From Moricandia arvensis (Eukaryota; Streptophyta; Magnoliopsida; Brassicales; Brassicaceae), in contig CAJHQP010001652.1 of NCBI GenBank assembly GCA_905132765.1, positions 25,001 through 89,000 of the forward strand: DNA of 64,000 nucleotides. Reading direction: 5' to 3'. The position numbers were made by a program, and so were the translations under genes. Position 1 is the first letter of the stretch, and each line of letters opens with the position of its first letter. Shown one piece after another: positions 12,374-24,172 of the stretch. Under the pieces are notes generated by a model. It saw nothing but the letters and a program-made list of their open reading frames with translations. It did no database searches and was not told the DNA's origin.

Positions 12374-15300
12374 TAACCTCCTTCTCCATTTCAACTTCCC
12401 GTCGGCGACAGAGTCGTCTCTTACCACAAGTATCGAAGAACAGAGCAACTCATTGAAGCATTAGACGACGAAGAATTTGCCTTTTTCCAGAATACTCAAT
12501 TCTCGAAGGTCCTCTCTATCGATGATAATCCTCCTTTCTCCGGCGCGTTCTGTCACTTTGTTTGTGTTCGTATGTTGAAGACCCGCAAGCTGTACGAAAT
12601 TTGGATTGTTTTTGCTGGATACCCAATTAGGATATCTCTTAGAGAGTTTGCGATCGTCACCGGCCTCAACTGTGAGAGGGTTCCACAATCAAAGCGTAAG
12701 AAAAGGAAGAATCCTCTACACGAGAAGCTATATTGGAATGACTTGTTTGGTTCGCTCAAGTCTTGTAGTGTCGATACGGTGATTGATATGCTGAAGACAA
12801 GGAAGGTTAAGGATAAGGATACTCGACTCAAAATCGCGTCTTTAGCAATAACCGCATCAATTTTAGTCCCAACCTCGCACAATCCGAAGATTATCCCGGA
12901 GCACGTTGAGATGATAAGAGAACTTGATGAGTTCCTCGCTCTCCCTTGGGGAAGGACTTCCTTCCAAAATCTTGCGAATCACTTACTCAAGAAGGATCCC
13001 CTCTCACTAGCGCAAGAATCATTTGCCCTGAGGGGATATGTTGAAGCCATTCAACTGGTGCTTATCGCCGCTGTTCCTGAGTTGAAAGAAGAGGTGGTTC
13101 ACTCTGCTCCTGTTGTTGTTGCTCTTTCTGAAAGCGAGGGTGAAATGGATGCGGAAGAGGAAAGACCGCCTGTAATCGAGGAAGGTGACGCGGAGGAAGT
13201 GCCATCTTCCGACAAATTTATTGTGAACCCGCGCAATGCTAGAGAACTCAATTCAGAGTGCCAGGTTAGTGATGTCAACAATATTTGCACTGTTAATCAA
13301 AATTTTTACCGAGTTAGCAATCATTTTCTGCTATTACTTTGAATATGTATGCGTATTAAATTTGTTTGGTTATGGAATAGTGTCTCTTCCTTGTGTACAA
13401 TACTACTACTTAATGATCGTTTGCTGAAGGTATTGATATAATTAGCCGTAAGAAGATACTATTCCGGGAAATAAGTAGGTTTGCGCTGAGAAAATGTTAT
13501 TAACCGTAAAGAGTTATTTTACCGGGAAACAATTACGTTATCCGAAATTTCTGTAATTACCAATGTGGTTATCTGCTTACATGTAAATTGCGATTGTAGT
13601 TTCATTTGGTAGAGATTTACTTGCTGTCAAGTAAAATTTTAGCTGTTGTCGTTGCTTTTATACCATACGTGAGCACTTCTTCGATAAATATTTTATTATC
13701 ATTAAACAAATTTGGTTACTCTGTTACGTTGATGTAGGTGGCAGTTAGATCAATACTGAGCGACCCTGACGAGGAGTGGTCTCTACAACATGACTTCTCA
13801 TGGCCAGACGAACAAGAAGATCCCACCGTAGATAGGATGGTGGAGCTCATCAACGAGGGCTTCCTATTTGATAACAATATGTTCAAGGGAGGTATAACAT
13901 CAACAGAGCTTCAAACGTTAAGGGGACAGAAACAGAAGGGTAACCAGCCAAAGCACAGACAAGTTCCCGCGGATATGGATGAGCAATCAGAGCTTCCGCC
14001 GCCTGGCCAAGGTGCTCTTGATCCTGTAGCCAACATCGTCTCATCAAAGCTTCACGAAGAGCTTGCCTCTATGAAGTCTCGAATAGCTAAGACAGTTGAC
14101 GAACAATTGAAGTCAACTATGAAGGCTATGGAGACAAGACTCACAAGATGTGTTGTTGACAACATCCATTCGATGAAAAGGGGGGTTATCCAGGCCATTA
14201 TCGACTACCTGAGAAAGACAACATCTTCAACGCCTAGCATTTCAGACGTCCCACCACCCCCTGCGCCAAACCCAACAAGCCCTAGGATGAGTGGACATGG
14301 GGAAGCGACTGCTGAAGCAGACGCTGAAGAGATGGCCGTTGACGATCCTGAACCTCGAGTAAACCAGTCCATCAGGCGCATTTTAGATGACCTTCAAGCA
14401 TCATCACACAATCAAGAGGTTGGTGATATTTTAACTTCAACTAATTAATCATTTTCTTCCCCTTAACACCTACCAATCACCCTATCATAGCAGGCAAATG
14501 TAGCCGGAAATGTCTCTCAGCAAGATCCCAACACCAAATCACCTCCAGAGCACGAGAGGACATATATTCTAAACACAGAGGTTATCTGCTAAACCATTTC
14601 TTAACCGTTAAAAAATATTTTTACCACAAATTTAACTGTTACTGTATTCACCATATGGGATCTAACAGTTTATAAAAATTCATTTTTGACGTAGGATGCT
14701 GGCAATCTATCACCCTTGAACCCTGAAGCTGAATCAACATCTGGGACCACAATCCCTGATGTCCCAACGGTACCATCCATTGTAATCCTTATCCTTTAGT
14801 TTTACAAGTTTCCTAATTACCATAAGATTCTAACTCCCCCGCTAATGCAGGCTGATCCGAATGAGAATGTTGATAATCAGGGACTCAGAGACCGCCCATC
14901 CAGCGTTCCCATGGACACTGAGGCCGCTGATGATCAGGTGTTGCTGAAAATATTAAATTTACGATTCTTTATAAGTTTACCGGTTACAGGTTCATTTAAC
15001 TTTCAATAACTTTGTTAGTTGGTAGATATAACCAATATATTGCTGATGTTTTTAGGAATTAGCTCATCTGTCAACGACGCTAACGCATGTAGAAACGGCT
15101 ACTGGAACAAGTAACACAGAAGCATTACCTGTAATGTCTCATTCACTACTCTTGTTTTCGTATTTTCACTTAAAAATGTCTAAGATCTAACATTTTCATA
15201 GGGGGAATCATCAATGCTGGATATCGAGCCTCCCTCATTTTCTGTCGGCCTCACCCAATTAGAGGCATCAGAGCGTGTTCTTCAGCCTGATCCACTAACC

Positions 15301-16500
15301 GTTGTCCTTCCTCCCGCTGCCCAATCATCTGACACCCTGGACCCACTAAGAGCCCAAAGACAAACAATACCCCCATCTGCTTTACAAGACTATGAGCTAG
15401 ACCCCAAGTCGAAGCCTGGATTCCGCGTACATCCCGAACTTCACAAATTGTTTGACCAAATGAGGCATAGGATTATACCCACTGAGTAAGTGTACTACAA
15501 CGAATTACTGGAAATATTTCTTTTTCACTGTCAACATTTTATTTACCCGATAATAAAATATGTTATCGTGTTAACTCATTTTGTAGGTTCATTTACTTGG
15601 ATGGTCCTTCCGCTGTGACTGGGGCCGAGTTTTTGGACATTGATTTTAGGAAATGGAGAATGTCTCACCTGGTAGGACTCAAACTTTTTGTCCCATCTAC
15701 ACGTAAATTAAGATTTTTCTATAATAACATGCTAGTTCTGCAGACTGTCAACACTATAATGCGCTTCCTGGCTGTCGAGCACGAAGTTCCCGGCAAGTCT
15801 ATCAAAGTGTATGACATGAGCCTCCCTACTGCTATGAAGATCGGCTACCCAAAGTTTGTCAAGATGGGTGTCCAGTTACGTCCCAAATTTAAGTTCACAG
15901 ATGACGTTATTTCGCGGGTTCGAGCTAACCCGGCAGACTTAATCTATTTCCCTCTCTATATTGATCCAAAAACACTGTGTAGCCGTGGTTGTGGACATAA
16001 AAGCGTGGGAGATACAAGTTCTCGATTGCAACGTCAGCTTGAAGACAGACGCTATGATCAAAAAGGACCTCAACCCAGTAGCCAACATGCTCCCCTATAT
16101 CATCAAAGACTGGAAACCTGACTCCAGCGCAGATTCAATCAAGCCCTTCACCATCACTAGGCCTAACGTACTTCCACAGGTGATTCCTCCGTACCGACAT
16201 TTACTGACTTTACATCGCTTTCCGCTAAAATGCAATATTTACAGTTAATGCAATTATTTAAGGCCAACCAAAACATTGCTTAATTCTGCCTCTGCTTTTT
16301 GTAAACCGCAGGCAGCCTCGCTTACCGATGATGGGGCCCTCAGTTGTCTTTACGTTGATGCGCACTGCCAGAAGGGATTGGAAGCTTGCAAATTCTTAAC
16401 CCCACGGGTCCTCCCTGATGCGTCTAAGCAACTCTGTTTGAAGTTCTACAGGTTCATCACGAAGGACAATCCTCTTAATCAGCTTCAACATCAATCCTAA
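12374..16500 (+). pseudogene. MULE-A DUF1985 + Ulp1-like (C48) protease gene, degenerate
   Basis: Exons that join in frame at GT-AG borders are 12572-13264 (open back to about 12374), 13738-14418, 14494-14580, 14695-14769, 14851-14937, 15056-15130, 15202-15485, 15587-15671, 15744-16179 and 16312-16500. The first exon holds the DUF1985 signature (LYEIWIVFAGYPIRISLREF, then AIVTGLNC and LPWGRTSF). The last two exons hold the C48 protease fold. Defects: no ATG is seen in the opening frame and the sequence matching the domain start shifts frame near 12400. There is a frameshift at an A run near 15970. The usual HW is HC, and the catalytic-cysteine position reads TDDGALS where DCG is expected. Ulp1 proteases cleave SUMO from proteins; this copy is unlikely to do so. 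Confidence 0.88.
14494..15130 (+). repeat. Array of four symmetric small exons in the MULE-A Ulp1 gene
   Basis: Four consecutive exons have lengths 87, 75, 87 and 75 bp, all bounded by phase-0 introns, so any of them could be skipped or duplicated without shifting the frame. The two 87-bp exons begin similarly (GCAAATGTAGCC and GCTGATCCGAAT, followed by AATGT/AATGTT). The encoded segments are low-complexity and rich in S, T, P, N and E. The pattern suggests tandem duplication of an exon pair. Confidence 0.55.
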
Positions 16501-17166
16501 TAGTCACCCCCAACTTATTTATGACTACTTCGGTTGTTGTAAAATATTTTCTTAAACAATTCCCTTCACTTTGTTGACCGTCATACTTTTTAATGTTTTA
16601 CTTCGATTTGCTTAATTCCCTATTACTCACTATTCTGCTATGTCCCAGTTTCTGCAGTGTGCATCCTAATCCTTCTTTTTCACGCCTTTAATTCATATAC
16701 TACAAGATTTAACTGTTAAATTTTAAAATTACAGTTACGTAAAAAATTACATGGTAATATATTAGTATACAGATACTTAGCTAAACAATCCTTTCTCATC
16801 CACTACTCTTGCTCAATGCAGAGTGACATCTCGTCTACTTCCCCCAAATAATGTTTGTTTTCATTTTCTCAAGTCACCTAATATAACCGATTTGTTATCC
16901 GCATAAAAATAAAACATTAACGTGTAAAAAACATTTTACCGGTTACCCAACTTCATTACTGATACGAATAGTTCAGGTTCCGGATATTATATTAGAGGGC
17001 AACATTTTTCTCATCCCTTGTCGATCTACACATTTTGTCAACAAGGGTGAGCTTTGGGGAACATATTTAACATAATACATAGCAAAAAAAAAGGTCGCCC
17101 CAGATCAGACCTACAAAAGACCATCCTACCATCCGTTGCTCCTCTTACTACCGAACACTTCCCTTC
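16501..17166. other. Gap between the convergent genes of MULE A
   Basis: Non-coding DNA between the tail of the Ulp1-like gene and the last transposase exon. It contains several copies of the element's dispersed word: TAACTGTTAAA near 16704, CAGTTACGTAAA near 16732 and TTTTACCGGTTACC near 16939. Confidence 0.55.
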
Positions 17167-20100
17167 TTATATGGGCATTTTACAAGTGGCGCGGTTATGA
17201 TCCACCCCACCACATCTCGTGCAAGTCCTCTTCCTCTTGAAACGTACAGATTGCTGATAAAATTATTGTTAACAGTTTATAATAATCTTACCAGGTAAAT
17301 ATTAAATCAAAAACATATCAACATATTACTCTGCTTAGTTGTCGGAGTTCCTTACCCTTATTTCTCCGGCGGAGAGTATCCTGCTCTTCCTTGGCCTTCC
17401 CTGGAGGCCTGCGTGTGTTAGGCGGGAGAAGATTGGAGGAGTCCGATCCCCCTGCGTTGACATGGTTAATGCTCACTGGATTTATGGCACCTTCATACGC
17501 CTTTTTCCAATAAACAGTGCTGTACTCGTGCACCATTAAGTCTTCCACCTTATGAGCTCGGTTGAGCGCAGCAGCAAGTGCGTGGACACAAGGGAGCCTG
17601 AGCTTATCAAATTCCTTGCATGAGCAGCTCTTCCTCTTCAGATCTACACGGTTGAACATCCCCAAGTTATCGCGGACTTCATACTCCTCATCAATGATAT
17701 GCCGGACATTGAATCCCGTTGAGAATTGGAAGTTACGCCCCAAGATTGCCGTAACCTTAGGTGTTACCTCGTTTGTGTTTGCATTTGCGGCCTCACGCCT
17801 GGCAGAGAACCAACCCATCATCATTGTCCTTATGTACTCTAAAAGAGCTACAATCGGGTATGCGCGTGCTTCCGCCAATGCGGCATTGAGAGACTCGGCT
17901 AGGTTACTTGTCATGATGTTGTACCTTTCTCCCTCAAAGTGAGCCCTTGCCCAGTGCTCAAGACCGACTCGAATAAGATAGTCTGCGCATGCAATGTCCA
18001 TATTCTTGATTTCATTGAAGTGGACATAGAAGTCCTCAATCTTATAAGCCCTTGCAGCTCTTCCTATCAGGTAAATTAGGTGTTTCTTTTTGAATATTGT
18101 TTGGACGTTTCTTTGTAGATGCAGAATACAGGTGCAATGATGCGACATCGGGTACACCTAAAGCATAGACAAAAACATGAATCTCTAAATTATTTCTTTT
18201 CTGTAAACGTTTATTGTTTCAGTAAACTTTTTTAGTTACTGTAAATCTTTTAGATAACGGTTAATTATCTTGTTCAATTCATGATACACAGAATTTAACT
18301 AACCCGTAGTATCCTGGCGTAGATGGAATTGTGTCGATCAGAGACAAATACGAGTTCCTCTGAGTCGGGGATTACAGCAGATAGTTTTCGGAAAAACCAT
18401 GTCCAAGCCTCATCATTTTCGCTATCCACTATTCCAAACCCGATGGGGTAAATATGGTAGTTCCCGTCTTGGGCACTAGCAGTCAGAAGACATCCAGCAT
18501 ACTTTCCCTTTAAGTGTGTCCCATCAATAATCACTACCTTCCTCATGAAAGGGTCCCCTTTGATGCTTGCGCCGAAGGCCAAGAATAGGTACTTGAACCG
18601 CTGCGCACCTTCGGGCGCTGTCGCAGTCTCCAACGCCACCACAGTCCCTGGGTTAGTAGTCTGCAACATTTGCAGATACGATGGGAGGCTTTGGTATGAC
18701 GCCACCGCGTTACCCACTCCTTGGTTAATTGCTAGTTCACATGACCTCCAAGCCTTCCAGTAAGAGATTGGGACGCTGTGATCGTGCCTTATTATGTCCC
18801 TAATTGCTCCTGGTCTTGGTCCAACCCCAGCGGTAGGACCATACCTATGCTTAATCATATCTCCCACAAACTTGGTGTTTGCATGATGTCGGAACTCCCA
18901 CCTATCAGCCACCGAACACGTGTGTATGTTATCTAAAGTCCTCACCTCGAAGCTTGCAGACCCGCCCAGCTTCGCCGCATACACTCTCCATGCACACGCT
19001 GCTCCCCTACATTGTAGTACCATTTTTCCTGGCTCTGACTTCTTTATCAGGAACCTAAACTTGTTTGTGATGGCATGTAGGGTCATATGGAGTTTGAAGG
19101 CTTCTCTGCTCTCAAAGATCTTCCCCACCAATAGCTCCCCCGTTGTTTCATCTGCCACACGTCTTGATACTCAGAAACAAAATTGTATTCATATCCTCAT
19201 ACTAGTTTGCAGATAATTTAAAGTTTCTCGTAAATATTTTAGTTTACTGTTAACATGTTAACAACCCGTAAACATCCTATATGTCGTGTTCGGGTTTTTA
19301 TCAGGTTAACCGTAAACTAAATTCTTTCCGTGGTAAAATAATTTATTGCTAGAATTTCTAAATTTTTCCTTAAAATTTTAAAAATGGTTTGATACCTCCA
19401 CCTTCAATGCGACTAGGTTGTTGGCTGATCATAGCGTTTCCTATAGATGACTTTCTCTGTACTCTGCTACCCCCGCCTCGTCAAATTCTTGATTCAAGTT
19501 TCTCATCCAGGGCAATGCAGAATCATCCTCATCAACAGGTTCATCAACACCCAATGCGAGTGACAGTTGTGTAGCCGAACCGGTACCTGAGAAAACATAG
19601 TTTTTGGGATTAATATTTTTAAACGGGTAACAAATACATTTTCTAGTAATTCTATAAACGTTAAGATCAATACTCATATTTGATGCATTTTCTTGAGGCT
19701 GCTGGTAATCTCCAAGTAGGAAATTGGCAAATGCTCCAATTTGAAATGGTCTTTCTACCTCCTCATCACTCAGCATTACTCCCTTCCCCTTATCACGTAT
19801 TATCTCTTCCATTTCAGTTGCTTTTGCCCCTAGTTAATAGTTTATACAACTTCAGGTTAAATATACGTGGCTCCATTAAGTATAATTATCTCGTAATACT
19901 TTTATAAAATACTCGTACCTAACGCGGCGGTAAAATCTTCAGTTTGCACTTCAAGGTTAATTTCCTCTGATACTCTTACATTCCCTCCTGTTATTAGTGC
20001 ACCCGCCTGTGTAAGAGGGATGTCAGAAGAGCCCTCTGAAGAGTCTACGTCTATGATCATTGTTGGGTCAAGATGTTGATCATTTGCGCCATTTCCCAGG

Positions 20101-20867
20101 GACGTTTGCTCCAGTAGGCTCATTTCTTCCGGCGTGCATATTCCCCTTAGTATTTCCTTGTACACAACCAGGTAGCCTCTCGCAGTCAAGTTTGTTTACA
20201 TAAATCATATCAGTTACCGCGAAACAATGAATGTTTTCAGTTAATTTTTAAGCTCGCTACTTTGCAAACATAAATCATATCAGTTACCGATGCTTTTATC
20301 TGATAACTACAGCTTTTACACTGAACCTTTTTATTTGACTTCACTAATTAATTTAACAGATAGATCTTATACGGGTAAACGATTTATTTACAGATAATTC
20401 TATTGTTTCCGGAAAATTATATTTTTACCTTCGATACTCACTAAACCGCTTGTTGGAAATGGTTGTTCACCACCAATCACTCCATCTTCAATGTTCCTCT
20501 GCGTCCGGTAATTGTAAACATCTTGTCCACCCAATGTCACATACATCTCCTGCCACACATTGTCAACCCTGACCGCCATGAACACAGCCACATCTTCGTC
20601 CTCGTTTATTTCGATTGGTGGTGCTGAGTACTCCTCATGATTAGTTTCAAGGTCCGGGTAGTGGTACGTCAGAAGCACAGGGGCGTCAACTCCGTACAGG
20701 GGGTCTACGTTGAACTTCTCCCTCACCATACCAACAAGTGAGTTGAAGCTTTCGTTCTCCTTCAGCTCTACGTTACCTATTGCCATGGTTTTATCCACGT
20801 TGAACCTCCATGCGCCTTGAGCGTCTCGTTCCCAGTCTCCAACTACGAGACGAACTTGGTGTCTCAT
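17167..20867 (-). pseudogene. MULE-A MuDR-type transposase, nearly intact (one frameshift)
   Basis: This gene encodes the DDE transposase that moves the element. Exons on the minus strand joining at GT-AG borders are 20867-20429, 20176-19919, 19829-19674, 19586-19396, 19169-18304, 18157-17330 and 17253-17167. Visible parts: a PB1-like N-terminal region (MRHQVRLVVGDWERD), a zinc-binding MuDR domain (18800-19100), the MULE core with DGTHLKGKYAG and VSDRHNSI for the two aspartates and NLAES for the glutamate, a SWIM zinc finger (CSCKEF, LRLPCVHALA), and a C-terminal CCHC knuckle in the last 87-bp exon (CTRCGG, DHNRATC). Exon phases agree everywhere except inside exon 19586-19396. There the start and end need different frames, implying a one-base indel near 19470-19500. 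The rest of the gene looks functional. Confidence 0.88.
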
Positions 20868-21265
20868 CCTCCAAAACCTGTTTCGCGATAACAAAAGATT
20901 TTTCAGAAACCCTAATCTTTACATGAAATCAAATTTTATTTGAAACAGAGGTTATATACGAATATGTATGAACTTACACTCCGAGTGAAAACGATTTCTG
21001 TCTCTTGCGTTTATCTTCTTCAAACACCAAGTCACAGCTTTCGTTCTCCCTCTTTCTCTCCCACTTTTTTTTTGTTCTGCTACCTAAACTTTTACCCAAC
21101 TCTACCTTCTTTTATCTCCAAATTATCATGGTATTACGTACACTTATCTTTTTCGAGGTAGCTTAGGGTGTTGCGCTTAATCTGCAAGCCCGGTTAACTA
21201 AGGAAACGTGTGTTTTTAAAGTTGCACACCCGTCGTCCTATGTTTCAGAATAGCCCCCTACCAGA

Positions 21266-21310
21266 TTCGGCGTGGATATCTTGTGTCAGCAAGCTGACAC
21301 AAGCGCCGAA
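21266..21310. repeat. Hairpin near the right end of MULE A
   Basis: A perfect 11-nt inverted repeat, CTTGTGTCAGC, AA, GCTGACACAAG, sits at 21280-21303. Outside it, TTCGGCG and CGCCGAA pair again with an asymmetric 7-nt bulge. It lies in the right subterminal region, about 130 bp from the element end. Confidence 0.8.
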
Positions 21311-21449
21311 AATCTAATCGTTGGTAGAAGGGTGTTTTCGTCTTCTCATCTCGGTTGGGGTATATTTCGGGCCCTATATGTCAATCAAAGGTTGTTTCCC
21401 TAATATGGGCCTTGTTTATGGGCAATACACTAAATCACTCTTATATATA

Positions 21450-21775
21450 ACCGTAAAACAGATATATAAATCATAAAAATCACACCCAATTAAACCCCGC
21501 ATAATCTCCAAATAGCTGATTCAGTATTAGGCCCTATCCGACAGCATGCGTAAGGCCTAGCAAGTTTCCAGGAATAAAAGTAGAATTTTTTTTTAAACAA
21601 ACAATATATTGTTAGGAATATATTTCCTTTTCGTCAGATTTGAATTAAAACCTTGAATTCTTAACAGAATTTGCGAAATTAATAAAAACCATTAATATTT
21701 CTTTTTTCGATTTGGCTTGTTTATAGGTCGATTGATTAAATCAAACAATAGCATATATATAGTTCGATTTACAAT
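21450..21775. other. Short spacer between the two MULEs
   Basis: About 330 bp of unique-looking sequence separate the right target duplication of element A from the left one of element B. Nothing recognisable is present. Confidence 0.6.
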
Positions 21776-21956
21776 TTGATTATTGGGTTTTTTGCCAAAA
21801 CTGACCTAAAACTTGATTTGAAATGCAAAAGTAAACCCAAACTTGAATCAAATGCAAAAGTAACCTAAAAGGCTATTGAAATTACAACCAGCTCCTTGTG
21901 AACAAAAAAAAAACGGAATTTTTTTTTACGTTTCTAACCCCCGCAAGTCTTCTGTC

Positions 21957-22446
21957 TAGACGACTTACAAGTAAGTCGTCTGGACGACTTACTAGTAAGT
22001 CGTCTAGTATAGTACTTCTTAAAAATAATTTAAAAATTTTGTAAAAAATATTTTGATAAGTGAAAAATTGAAATCATGTAATTAACGTATGTTTAAAGAA
22101 ATATAAATTAAGATATAACAAAATTTAATTGTTTTCAACATAGATGAGTGAAAGTAGTGAGTCATGATATTCTTTGGTTTAGGTTTTGCCAACATATGTT
22201 GTAGTATTGTATGTGTTCTTAGGGTTAGATTTTGGAAAGCATAAATGTTTTTTTGAAAAATTTAAAATTGACCTAAGTGTATTTATTTCTGTATATAGTA
22301 AACACTATTTAAGTATAATTTGATTTTATAACGTGGTTTGTTAGTTATTTTAGTCAATTTCGTTTAGGGTTTAGGGTCTGGGACGACTTACTAGTAAGTC
22401 GTCTGGTGAATATTTACGGTAGACGACTTACTAGTAAGTCGTCTGA
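21957..22446. repeat. MULE-B palindromic motif, left subterminal clusters
   Basis: Two pairs of palindromes lie in the left non-coding part, at about 21957-22008 and 22379-22446. Each unit is GACGACTTAC, two bases, GTAAGTCGTC. Between the pairs is unrelated AT-rich sequence. Confidence 0.9.
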
Positions 22447-22600
22447 TGCACGTTCAAACCGGACCGAACCTTTAGTTTTACCATTTTACCAATGTGCTTT
22501 TAAACATAACCGGATTTTTTTACCGGGCATATATAAGATTTTTTTTTTTTTGGTTTACTGTTTCGCGAGATTTAGAAACTGTAACGTCATTCTCTCAAAG

Positions 22601-22645
22601 AGGCGATTTCGAAGGCGATTTCGAAGGCGATTTCGAAGGCGATTC
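22601..22645. repeat. Short 12-bp tandem repeat
   Basis: GGCGATTTCGAA repeats three times and begins a fourth copy just upstream of the telo-box array. Confidence 0.85.
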
Positions 22646-22733
22646 TCTGTAATCCATCATTGTCACAACCGTTTCTCACCGCCGTTATCACCGTCATTCT
22701 CACCACCTTTCTCACCGCCACTTCCTCTATTTC

Positions 22734-22852
22734 AAACCCTAGCGCCGTTTGTCTGTAAACCCTAGCGCCGTTTGTTTGTAAACCCTAGCGGCGTTTGTCT
22801 GTAAACCCTAGCGGCGTTTCTTTCAGAGGCGTGTCTGTAAACCCTAGCGAGG
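22734..22852 (+). promoter_or_regulatory. Five telo-boxes in a tandem array in the leader of the MULE-B Ulp1 gene
   Basis: The sequence AAACCCTAGCG occurs five times, with successive copies starting 22-36 bp apart, the first four in units like TGTAAACCCTAGCGCCGTTT. The last copy ends at a good splice donor (GAG then GTAAGT at 22852), with a matching acceptor TTTTGGCAG at 22933. The array is therefore probably in a 5' untranslated exon. AAACCCTA is the plant telo-box, found near the transcription start of many genes active in dividing cells. A role here is inference. Confidence 0.7.
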
Positions 22853-23004
22853 TAAGTTAAAACGTTGTCTCTTAAGTCCACCGTTCTCACCACCGTTCTC
22901 ACCGCATTTCTTTTTGGCTGTCTATTTTGGCAGATTTATAACCGCTGTGTCGAAGGCGACTATGGCTTCTCCGAAATTTCAGGTATGCTCTAAAAATGTC
23001 TACT

Positions 23005-23125
23005 GGAAGTCTTGGAAGACTTATAATTAAGTCGTCTAGAACGTCTTCCAGACGACTTAATTATAAGTCGTCTGGAAAGTCTTCCAGACGACTTAATTAC
23101 AAGTCTTCCAGACTTATAATTAAAA
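23005..23125. repeat. MULE-B palindromic motif array, intron 1 of the Ulp1 gene
   Basis: Inverted units of AAGTCGTCTGGAA, CAGACGACTTAATTA and related words occupy most of the intron between exon 22962-22982 and the DUF1985 exon. They can fold into several nested hairpins. Confidence 0.88.
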
Positions 23126-24039
23126 TGTTATACTGAGATGGTTGTCTTTCATTGTTTTGCAGACAAAAAAATGGATATTCCAGAACTCCCCCGTAGGTTG
23201 CATACATTAGGGGAAGAGCCACCAGCAATGAAAGCTATTTCTTATCATACGGATTGTACGAAGTTGCATAATGCTTTAAAGAATGCTCTTCATGGTGACG
23301 AATATGAAGAGCTAAAGGAGTCAAAGCTGGGAGTTTTCATCAAGTTTAAAGAGCTCGGATTTGGTTGGGCTTCAAGGCTGGTGCACTACATGCTCGGATT
23401 CCAGCTGGACATAAAGAAGAAGTACGAGCTGTGGAGTCTAGTTGGTCCAGAACCTGTGAGGTTTTCACTGTTAGAGTTTGAAAACCTCACTGGTCTAAAC
23501 TGCGAGTACATAGAGGACCTTGAGAGACCGAGGTGTGCTGTCACAAAGGAGATGGCTTCTTTCTGGGACATGTTGGGAGTTCATGTCGAAACTAGGCCAT
23601 CTACTGAGCAGATAATAGCAGCATTTGAGAGATGCGAAGGGTGGTCTCGGGAAGATCGCAAGAGGCTCGGGTACCTTGCCATCTTCACTGGATATATAGA
23701 AGGGAGAAAGTATTCAACCGCCACAAGGGTTAGTCTGGCAAGGCTTGTGATGGATTTAGAACGTTTTGAGAACTATCCATGGGGGAGAGTCGCGTTCAAG
23801 GTGCTGATGGACTCTTTGAAGGGCAAAGATATTTCGGGCTGTTACACTGTCGATGGGTTTATACAAGCTCTCCAGGTCTGGGTGTACACAGCTCTGCCGG
23901 AATTGGCTGCTAACTATGGTAATCCCATACCAAACAGACCGTCTCCACCGATACTGGCTTACATGGGTGGCAAAGGACGCAGATGCTTTAAAGATGCTAT
24001 CTGCAGACAGGTATTTACTTCTATCCTTTACTCCAAAAA

Positions 24040-24172
24040 TTAAGTCGTCTGGAAAGTCGTCTGGTAAGTCGTCCAGTAGGAAGACTTTCCAGACGACTTA
24101 ATTAAGTCGTCTGGTAAGTCGTCCAGTAGGAAGACTTTCCAGACGACTTTCCAGACGACTTATTTATAAGTT
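24040..24172. repeat. MULE-B palindromic motif array, intron 2 of the Ulp1 gene
   Basis: The intron 24011-24214 contains TAAGTCGTCCAGTAGGAAGA twice, each followed by CTTTCCAGACGACTT. It is both tandem and self-complementary. Confidence 0.9.

Larger units (their letters stand above)
13265..20428. repeat. MULE-A dispersed non-coding motif, about TTAACCGTAAA
   Basis: Variants of TTAACCGTAAA or its complement recur in introns and gaps of element A. Examples: TTAGCCGTAAG (13442), TTAACCGTAAAG (13500), TTACCGGG (13529), TTAACCGTTAAAA (14600), TTACCGGTTACAGG (14977), ACCCGTAAAC (about 19265), GGTTAACCGTAAAC (about 19304), CAGTTACCG (20210 and 20280) and GGGTAAACG (20373). The coordinates span the region in which the words are scattered. 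I did not find matching copies in the exons. See findings. Confidence 0.6.
12089..21440. mobile_element. Complete Ulp1-carrying Mutator-like element A (9352 bp)
   Basis: The 9-bp sequence TTATATATA occurs at 12080-12088 and again at 21441-21449, directly outside the element, as expected for Mutator-type target duplication. The ends match as degenerate inverted repeats. Left: GAGATATTTGCATAAAGTAC; right (reverse complement): GAGTGATTTAGTGTATTGCC. Further in, AACCTTGATTTGAC faces AACCTTTGATTGAC, and CGATTTTGCCCTTCT faces CGAAAACACCCTTCT. Inside are a plus-strand DUF1985/Ulp1-like gene (to 16500) and a convergent minus-strand MuDR-type transposase gene (17167-20867). MULEs that carry an Ulp1-like gene (KI/Kaonashi-type) are known in Arabidopsis. 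Both genes here carry lesions. Confidence 0.95.

Noticed and set aside
12142..12456. 104-codon frame at the left end of MULE A
   Set aside because: It overlaps the terminal region, has no domain, and the DUF1985 reading lies in other frames here.
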